Below the pieces are notes generated by a model that was not told the DNA's origin, did no database searches, and was given only the letters and a program-made list of their open reading frames with translations. From positions 1 to 19,316 of the forward strand of contig URCT01000040.1 of assembly GCA_900546385.1 (NCBI GenBank): DNA of 19,316 nucleotides. The letters are read 5' to 3'. Position 1 is the first letter of the stretch. The number at the start of each line of letters is the position of its first letter. Of the stretch, positions 13,192 through 19,316 are shown piece after piece. Source of the stretch: an uncultured Eubacteriales bacterium. GTDB taxonomy: Bacteria; Bacillota; Clostridia; Oscillospirales; CAG-382. The position numbers were made by a program, and so were the translations under genes.

Positions 13192-15567
13192 TTATGCCTT
13201 TTTACGGATGGTATACACGACACTTGCAAGCGGCGAAATGCGTCTGTCCATCGTTTCATAGTCAGGTTGGTCGGAGCGTTTGGTGAAGATATAGCCGTTC
13301 GGCAGAGTCACATCGCCGGTCACGCCATCGGCCTTTTCGACGGTCAATTCGATATCGTCGCCCTTACGCACCCACGAAACGCTCACCTTTCCGGCAACCG
13401 TTTCGTAGAATGCCGAGGCATTGTCAAGTGACGGAATAAAGCTCGGATTGACGCGGACATACGCCGGGTTATCCTTGTACGGATTGATTTGCAGACCGGC
13501 GACATGGCGGATAAAGAAGCCGGAATAGTCGGACATAAAGTGGTGATTGAGCGAGGTGGCATAGCCGTTGACCGTTGCGTTGAAGGTTTCGGGGTTAGAC
13601 GCAAGGCCGAATTTATCCACCCAAATGCCATAGGACGGTGCGTCGGTACGCGTAATAAGCTTATAGGCAAGCGCAGCGTCGCCGTGTGCGGCAAGTGTGC
13701 GGAACAAAACGCGCACGCCGATCATGCCGCAGTTGAAGTGGTCGTCCGCTTCATGCACAAATTCCAAAAGGCGGCGATAGGCTTCCGGCTTTTCACCCTT
13801 TTCAAAGATATCGTAGTACAGACCCATTGCCTGCGCCGCCTGACACGAGCCGCGCATGGTCATGGTATCGTAATCGATCATGCGGTCGCGCACGGCTGCA
13901 AGAAACTCGTTTCCGAGCGTTTCGGCAAACACGCTTTGCACCTTCATGCCGCACACATCAAATAAGAATTTCGCTTTGCGGCAGATGTTGACGCAGGTAA
14001 TGGTATCGGACACTTCGGTCGGGCAGACATGGTTGGAGCCGCCGGCACGCATGGCATGGCACCAGTCGCCAAGGCCGATGCAAATGCTGCCGTCAGCACT
14101 GCGGCGTTTCGAAATATAATTGAGATAACGCATGACCGCCGTCGAGCAAAGCTCGAACAAATCTTTATTGCCGCGGTAAATATACGCCTGATACGGCAGC
14201 TCCACAAGCACCTGATCCCATACCGGGCCGTTGCCCCACGCATAGCCCCAGCCGGCGGTCGGGATAATGCCCGGAATCGCGCCGTCCTCGCGCTGGGAGG
14301 CACAGATGGCCTTTAGCCATTGCTTCCAGCTGCGTTCAACCGCCAAATTCTGAATCATATGCTCGGCCGACATTCCGGCATCGCCCGTCCAGCCGTTCTT
14401 TTCGCGGTGCGGACAATCGGTCGGAAAATACACAAAGTTTGCAAGGTCGCTGATACGGGCATTGCGCTGCAGGATATTTGCGATGCGGTCGGAGCAGGAG
14501 AAATTGCCGCGTTCGGCGATATCGCTGTTCTGCACGAGCATGGTGACGGTTTCGTCGGTGATCTGTTCTTTTTCCGCGCCGATGACAAAGAAATAGCGTG
14601 CGCCGTGGTATGTGAACGACGGGATATATTCCTCCACGCCCTCGCCTTTGCAGATATACATATCTCTTTGGCAGAAACCGAACGGATAGAACATCTGAAT
14701 GTTCTCAAAGCAAACGCCGCCGTCCGGGTCACAGTATTCCGAGGCCTGGAGGATGATCTTTTGCCCTTTTTTGCCTTGGATCTTCAATTTCGGCACGCAA
14801 GCCGTGTTTTCGGAAAACTCAAACACAAAGCCTTTTTCCTCTTTTTCCGGCTTATAAAACGTGTTTTCGGAAATTTTCCACACATCGGGGCGGATGGAGG
14901 CCGGATTCTGAAGCGGCATCTGATAGCCCTCATAGATTTTGACCGGCTTTAGCTCCTTGGTCACGACGATTTTATCGGTATCGTTCGCGCAAGCCTTTCC
15001 GCGTGCCGGTTCGGTCGGGATAGCTGCGCACCAGCCGCTGTCGTCAAAATCGGGTTTATTCCAGCCGTCAAGTTCCTTGGTCGCGTCGTAGAACTCGCCG
15101 CTGCGCAGGTCGTCGAAAACAATCGGCGACGGTGCGCATTTGAAGCTTTCATCGGCTTCAAACTGTATTTTTTGCTCGCCGATTTCCGCTTCAAACGCAA
15201 AGGCAAGCTTGGGTGCTGAACGGAAAGGTGCTTTTTCGAAATCCCAAATAAAGCCGCCGATGCTGTTGGACATACCGTTGCCCAAAAGAAAGGCAAAGCA
15301 GTTTGTGCCGGCAGTTAAGTAAGCACTTACATCATAGGTATCGTAAAACAGAATGTCGTCGGGATTGGTGATATACGGTGCGAGGCGCGATGCGGTAAGC
15401 TCGGTGCCGTTGACCCAAAAGCGGTAGAAGCCGGTGGAGGTCAGCGTGACCGTGGCTTTCTCGGGCAGTTTCTCCAACGAAAACGTTTTGCGGATATAGG
15501 GTGCGTTTACGGGCGTTTCATAGGTGGCATAGTTTTGTGTTGCTTTGATAAATTTACTTGAAAACAT
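13192..15567 (-). CDS. Glycoside hydrolase family 78 alpha-L-rhamnosidase
   Basis: This 791-residue protein is predicted to release terminal alpha-L-rhamnose by inversion. The N-terminal beta-domains (about 1-350) include FYRFWVNGTEL near 47-57, typical of the rhamnosidase carbohydrate-binding domain. The (alpha/alpha)6 barrel carries the key motif TDCPHREKNGWTGDA near 383-397, supplying D384, E389 and D396, equivalent to the acidic residues of the GH78 active site. GYAWGNGPVWDQVLVELPYQ and LGDWCH follow. A beta-sandwich closes the protein. There is no signal peptide. The ATG at 15567 is chosen because AAGGAG lies seven bases upstream; the ATG at 15573 is only one base from it. The gene has its own promoter and is convergent with GH42. 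Natural substrates could be rhamnogalacturonan fragments or flavonoid rhamnosides. Confidence 0.93.
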   Translation of the reverse strand: MFSSKFIKATQNYATYETPVNAPYIRKTFSLEKLPEKATVTLTSTGFYRFWVNGTELTASRLAPYITNPDDILFYDTYDVSAYLTAGTNCFAFLLGNGMSNSIGGFIWDFEKAPFRSAPKLAFAFEAEIGEQKIQFEADESFKCAPSPIVFDDLRSGEFYDATKELDGWNKPDFDDSGWCAAIPTEPARGKACANDTDKIVVTKELKPVKIYEGYQMPLQNPASIRPDVWKISENTFYKPEKEEKGFVFEFSENTACVPKLKIQGKKGQKIILQASEYCDPDGGVCFENIQMFYPFGFCQRDMYICKGEGVEEYIPSFTYHGARYFFVIGAEKEQITDETVTMLVQNSDIAERGNFSCSDRIANILQRNARISDLANFVYFPTDCPHREKNGWTGDAGMSAEHMIQNLAVERSWKQWLKAICASQREDGAIPGIIPTAGWGYAWGNGPVWDQVLVELPYQAYIYRGNKDLFELCSTAVMRYLNYISKRRSADGSICIGLGDWCHAMRAGGSNHVCPTEVSDTITCVNICRKAKFLFDVCGMKVQSVFAETLGNEFLAAVRDRMIDYDTMTMRGSCQAAQAMGLYYDIFEKGEKPEAYRRLLEFVHEADDHFNCGMIGVRVLFRTLAAHGDAALAYKLITRTDAPSYGIWVDKFGLASNPETFNATVNGYATSLNHHFMSDYSGFFIRHVAGLQINPYKDNPAYVRVNPSFIPSLDNASAFYETVAGKVSVSWVRKGDDIELTVEKADGVTGDVTLPNGYIFTKRSDQPDYETMDRRISPLASVVYTIRKKA

Positions 15568-15612
15568 GGTCATACTCCTTACGTGCGGTGAACGTTTTTT
15601 CTCTCCCGACTC

Positions 15613-15641
15613 ATTGTATCACGGCTGACAGAAAATGTAAA
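15613..15641 (-). promoter_or_regulatory. Sigma-A-type promoter of the GH78 gene
   Basis: On the minus strand TTTACA (15641-15636), a 17-bp spacer and TACAAT (15618-15613) with an extended TG predict a start near 15606. The -35 box lies only 34 bases beyond the addA stop. No convincing terminator was found between addA and this promoter, so read-through from addA is possible. Confidence 0.75.
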
Positions 15642-15674
15642 GTTGGCATTTTTCACCAAAAGAAAGCGTGTTTT

Positions 15675-18600
15675 TTAGGCATTCTGCTCATAAATGCCGC
15701 CGTCGCACACGTGATGATCAAGCGGTATCTCTTCCATCAGAGCAAATGAGAAAATCACGGCGTTTTTCACGGGTGCTTTGGTCATATCCGCCACCGCGCG
15801 GCAATAGAATGCCAGCTGGTTGGCATAGCGGTCGGCAAGCACATGTTCCTCGCCCGGCTTTACATGGTCGGTTTTGAAATCGATGACCGTATAGCTTCCG
15901 TCCTTCTCACGGATAAAGCAGTCGATAACGCCCTGCACCAGCACAAAATCGTCGGTTTCGGGTGCGTCGGCAAGCACGTCTCCGGCCGCGACCTTGAGAT
16001 TGAAGCGCAGCTCACGAAAGACTTGTTCCGCCGAACGGATTTTTTCATACAAGGCAGTCTTGAAAAAGCCGTTCAGTTTTCCGAAATCCAACAGATCGCG
16101 CTGCGTTTCCGTCAAAAAGCCATCTGAAACAAGCCGTTCCGCTTCGATTTTCGCGCCATGCGTTTCACACGCCGCAAAATCGGCAAACTGCATGAACACG
16201 TGCATGGCTGTTCCGCGTTCAGCAGCACTCGTTTCCGCCGTTTCGTGCACAAAATCCGGGATCTCGCGCTTCTGCCGCTCGCCGAGTGCGGCAAGCGATG
16301 CGTCCTCATAATCGATAAGGCCGTTTTTCAACAGCGAAACGGTTAATTTCGGCGGCACGGCGCAGAGTGCCTTTAAGCGTGCACTTCTGGAAGCGATGGA
16401 GGTGCGGATTTTTTCTAAGAGTGTTTCATCCGGCGCATAGGTTGGCGTTTGGCCGGTCGGTGCGGCATTTTCAAGAGCCGCATCCGGCAGCATTGCGGGC
16501 GTTTCGGCGTCTTCTGTGCAGACGACCGTGCGAACCTCGACAAACGTTCGTCCCGCAGCATCCGCAAACGGCACCGTCACTTCGCCGCCACATCCGGCAG
16601 CAAGCGTTTCGAACGGCTTTTGCGTGGCGAGAAAGCCGAACATCCTGTCGAGAAACGATTTTCCGTGCGCGGCATTTTCCGGGTCGTCGAGTGCGTTAAG
16701 TATCGGCGCGGCAAAGGTGGACTCGTCGCCGTTTTTCGGTTTGATCGGCTTCGGTGAGGCCGTGATATACAATCGGTCTCTTGCACGGGTCAGAGCGACA
16801 TACAAAAGGCGCTTATATTCATTCGCTTCGCCAAGGTCATCCTCCGCCTCCAAAACGGTTCGGAAGGGTGTCGTTGCCGTAACAAAGCCGTCGTTCCCGG
16901 CGACGGAGCGGATATCGGCATAGCCTTTCAGCCGAAACGCCAATCCATAGGTATCCGACATCAAGAAAGCGTTTTCCGAAGAAGACGGTGCGCGGTCGGC
17001 ATTGAACAGAAAACAAACCGGGAATTCCAAGCCTTTGGAACGGTGGATGGACATGATATGAATGCCGCCGAAGGTATCGCTGCAGCTTTTGAGCCCTTCG
17101 CCGGAACGGATATCGTTCATATAGTCCAAAAAGGCACCGATTCCGCGGAACACCGTGCTGTCAAATGCGCGCGCTTTGTCGTACAGCAGCATGAGATTTT
17201 TTTTGCGTGCTTCGGGCGAAAGTCTGCCGAACATCGATTCATCGCCGGCCGCACAAATGGCCGGTAAATCGGTAAGCGCATACATTTTCCGCAAGAATTC
17301 CGACGCGCCGCAGCCGCGCGACAGTGCACGGAGTTTTTCGAGAAGCGACAAGAAGGCTTGGCATTTGTCTGCCAGCACTGCGCCTGCCTGTATGCCCTGC
17401 TCTGCGTCCGACGCTTCGTCCGGCATTGTTTCCGTCTGCGCCGCAAGGCAAAGGGCTTCATACAGCGATTTATGCTTTGCCGGCAGCCGGATCTGCACCA
17501 ATTCATCATCCGTAAAGCCGCCGATGGGCGAACGCATCACACCGGCAAGCGGAATGTCCTTTTGCGGATTATCCGTGGCGGCCAAAACCGACAGTGCTAA
17601 GCGAATCTCTCGGCGGTCGAAAAAGTTTTCGCCCTTTTCGCACACCACCGCCATGCCGCGTGCGGCAAAAAAGCGTTCCAACTGCTTGGCCGCGTCCCAT
17701 TTGGAGGTAAGAATTGCGATATCCGCAAGCGTATAGTGCCGCCCGGTGCTGTCGCACGCATCCGGATCGTTTAGCAATGCCACGATTTCGCGGTATAACA
17801 CAGCGGCTTCGGCTGCGCGGCGGCTTTCCGAGGTCTTATCCGCAAGCGCATCGGTATTGCACAAAAGAATATGTACCGGTTCATTGAGTGCGTCTTTATC
17901 GGCACGCGAACACGTCAGGCGTTCTTGCTCGTTATAATCGTCAAAGACCTTTTCAAACACCGCGTTGGTAAAATCGATCACGCTCTGCGCACAGCGGAAG
18001 TTATCCGACATGAACAGTCTGCGGCGCGCCTCGCCCTCTTTTTCGCAGGGTGCGAAGGTGTCGCGGTAGTGCATGAAAATACCGGGCGTTGCGCCGCGGA
18101 AGCGGTAAATGCTCTGCTTGGCATCACCGACCAAAAAGCGGCCGCACTCCGTACCGTCGGCGGTTTTGCGCGACAGTGCAAGAAAAATTTTGTCTTGGAT
18201 CGGATCGACGTCCTGATATTCGTCGATATACAGCTCATCAAACAAGTTAGACGTTTCGGCGGCAAGTGCGCTCGGCGTTTGCGCCGCGTCGTCGTCATAC
18301 AACAGCTTTAACGTCAGCCGCTCCACGTCCGAAAAGCTCAAAATACCGTGCGTCCGTTTGACATCCCACAGGCGGTTTTCGATCTCTTCAAGCATCTCCC
18401 GGAGAACCTCGGCAATGTGCAGGCAATCCGCGGCACACAGCTGTACAAGCTCACTCGAAGCCGAAAAATAGCGTTTGCGCACGGCTTTTACCTCGTCAAG
18501 TGCGCTTTTGCGGCGTGCCACGAGCAGCGGCGCATCCGGGTTTTCGATTTTTTGGATGCGCGGACTTGGCTTAAAACGGGTATCTGCGGCTTCCTTCGCG

Positions 18601-19316
18601 GCACGGTATCCGGCACCGAGGCTGGATGCAATGATTTTCAGCGTTTCCAAATCGTTTTCGAGAACCGGCGTGATGGTTTTGTGCATTTGTTCATCGGCTT
18701 CACATTCGTCAAGCGCGTTTTCGCAGACCGTGATCGCCGTGCTTACGCTTTGGTACAGCGCGTCATGAAACGCTCGTCCGTAGGGCGTGTCAAACAGCTC
18801 GTCGGCTTGCATGACCTCGCGGTACAGCTCACAGGCCTGCGCCAGAAAGTCGCGCGGCGACGGCCGGTGCAGCAAGTCCTTGTACAGCTTTTTCAAGGTA
18901 TCAACAAACGCATCGTCGTTGCGCGGCGCGGAAAACATATCGTAGGCGGTGAGAAAATAATCGTCTTTGCCATTTTCTCTGTTCCGGCGGCATAAAGCCA
19001 TTTTTTCTTCGATAAGCTCGTCGATGATGCCGTCCAAAAGCACGTCCATTTCGGTGTCGTCGGCAATGCGCAGCTTGCTCGGCAAGCCCAAAAGCTCGGC
19101 GTGTTCGCGGACAAAGTCGTAGCAGAACGAATCGATCGTGCAGATTTTCGCCTGCGGCAGCAAAGCAAGGTTTTTAACGGCCGCGCTGCGCACCGCTTCA
19201 TCCGGCGCATTTTCGACCGCGTCGGCAAGGGCTTTGCGGATACGCTCGCACAATTCTCCGGCGGCGGCATTGGTAAAGGAGACAATCAAAAAACGCGTGA
19301 TGTCCGTCGAAGAGCC
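15675..19316 (-). CDS. addA: ATP-dependent helicase/nuclease AddA (5' end missing)
   Basis: The visible 1213 residues are a UvrD-type helicase fused to a RecB-type nuclease, the AddA subunit of the AddAB complex that resects double-strand breaks to start RecA recombination. The frame is open to the right edge, entering at GSSTDITRFLIVSFTNAAAGE, which corresponds to the segment after the Walker A helix, so the Walker A motif lies outside the window. A TTG at 19289 is internal, not the start. Helicase motifs follow: LYIDEYQDVD (about 362-371), FLVGDAKQSIYRFRGA (about 394-409), a MSIHRSKGLEFPV motif and YVALTRARDRLYI. The C-terminal nuclease has GVID (about 1129-1132) and IDFKTD (about 1145-1150), with QLAFYCRAV following. 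All key residues visible are intact. AddB would be expected just upstream, outside the window. Confidence 0.95.
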   Translation of the reverse strand, partial: GSSTDITRFLIVSFTNAAAGELCERIRKALADAVENAPDEAVRSAAVKNLALLPQAKICTIDSFCYDFVREHAELLGLPSKLRIADDTEMDVLLDGIIDELIEEKMALCRRNRENGKDDYFLTAYDMFSAPRNDDAFVDTLKKLYKDLLHRPSPRDFLAQACELYREVMQADELFDTPYGRAFHDALYQSVSTAITVCENALDECEADEQMHKTITPVLENDLETLKIIASSLGAGYRAAKEAADTRFKPSPRIQKIENPDAPLLVARRKSALDEVKAVRKRYFSASSELVQLCAADCLHIAEVLREMLEEIENRLWDVKRTHGILSFSDVERLTLKLLYDDDAAQTPSALAAETSNLFDELYIDEYQDVDPIQDKIFLALSRKTADGTECGRFLVGDAKQSIYRFRGATPGIFMHYRDTFAPCEKEGEARRRLFMSDNFRCAQSVIDFTNAVFEKVFDDYNEQERLTCSRADKDALNEPVHILLCNTDALADKTSESRRAAEAAVLYREIVALLNDPDACDSTGRHYTLADIAILTSKWDAAKQLERFFAARGMAVVCEKGENFFDRREIRLALSVLAATDNPQKDIPLAGVMRSPIGGFTDDELVQIRLPAKHKSLYEALCLAAQTETMPDEASDAEQGIQAGAVLADKCQAFLSLLEKLRALSRGCGASEFLRKMYALTDLPAICAAGDESMFGRLSPEARKKNLMLLYDKARAFDSTVFRGIGAFLDYMNDIRSGEGLKSCSDTFGGIHIMSIHRSKGLEFPVCFLFNADRAPSSSENAFLMSDTYGLAFRLKGYADIRSVAGNDGFVTATTPFRTVLEAEDDLGEANEYKRLLYVALTRARDRLYITASPKPIKPKNGDESTFAAPILNALDDPENAAHGKSFLDRMFGFLATQKPFETLAAGCGGEVTVPFADAAGRTFVEVRTVVCTEDAETPAMLPDAALENAAPTGQTPTYAPDETLLEKIRTSIASRSARLKALCAVPPKLTVSLLKNGLIDYEDASLAALGERQKREIPDFVHETAETSAAERGTAMHVFMQFADFAACETHGAKIEAERLVSDGFLTETQRDLLDFGKLNGFFKTALYEKIRSAEQVFRELRFNLKVAAGDVLADAPETDDFVLVQGVIDCFIREKDGSYTVIDFKTDHVKPGEEHVLADRYANQLAFYCRAVADMTKAPVKNAVIFSFALMEEIPLDHHVCDGGIYEQNA

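Noticed and set aside
14320..14952. 210-codon open frame opposite the GH78 gene
   Set aside because: It is a mirror frame of a well-supported alpha-L-rhamnosidase, with no recognisable motif.
19287..19289. TTG at 19289 as the start of addA
   Set aside because: The frame stays open to the window edge and the Walker A segment is still missing at this point, so the gene begins outside.

Overview
The window reads as a chromosomal segment of a Gram-positive, anaerobic-type Firmicute, most likely a gut Clostridia member (Oscillospirales-like). The reasons are the ylxM-ffh-rpsP-khpA gene order, an AddA-type rather than RecB-type helicase-nuclease, strong AAGGAG-type ribosome binding sites, near-consensus sigma-A promoters with 17-bp spacers, and cytoplasmic glycoside hydrolases without signal peptides. 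The taxonomic placement is an inference. No rRNA, tRNA, CRISPR array, transposase or phage gene was seen.

Layout, left to right. (1) Positions 1-1849, plus strand: the tail of an unidentified gene, then a family 4 uracil-DNA glycosylase with its own promoter, overlapping by ATGA an AraC-family regulator with a cupin sensor. (2) 1945-4227, plus: a GH2 beta-mannosidase-type enzyme with its own promoter and a strong terminator. (3) 4343-6260, minus: a macro-domain protein with a C-terminal HTH-like domain, followed by a small von Willebrand A (vWA) protein; the junction is packed with palindromes. (4) 6337-8710, minus: the signal-recognition/ribosome operon ylxM-ffh-rpsP-khpA, starting at a perfect TTGACA-17-TATAAT promoter and ending in a terminator. 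The usual followers rimM-trmD-rplS are absent. (5) 8864-10606, minus: a 580-residue protein that looks like an (alpha/alpha) toroid carbohydrate-active enzyme of no family I can name. It is divergent from a GH42 beta-galactosidase (10956-13013, plus) across a 349-bp regulatory region. (6) 13192-15567, minus: a GH78 alpha-L-rhamnosidase, convergent with the GH42 gene across a repeat-like hairpin and a bidirectional terminator. (7) 15675-19316, minus: addA, truncated by the window edge before its Walker A motif.

How the genes fit together. Four carbohydrate enzymes (mannosidase, galactosidase, rhamnosidase, unknown toroid) lie among housekeeping genes, each with its own promoter, suggesting cytoplasmic trimming of imported plant or host oligosaccharides. 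No transporter is visible. The AraC protein is the only dedicated sugar-type regulator here. The least explained part is the macro-HTH/vWA pair. Its junction has a 12-bp stem that would bury the vWA ribosome binding site in read-through mRNA, around a 16-bp palindrome that covers a possible internal promoter. That architecture and the unclassified toroid enzyme are the best candidates for something undescribed.
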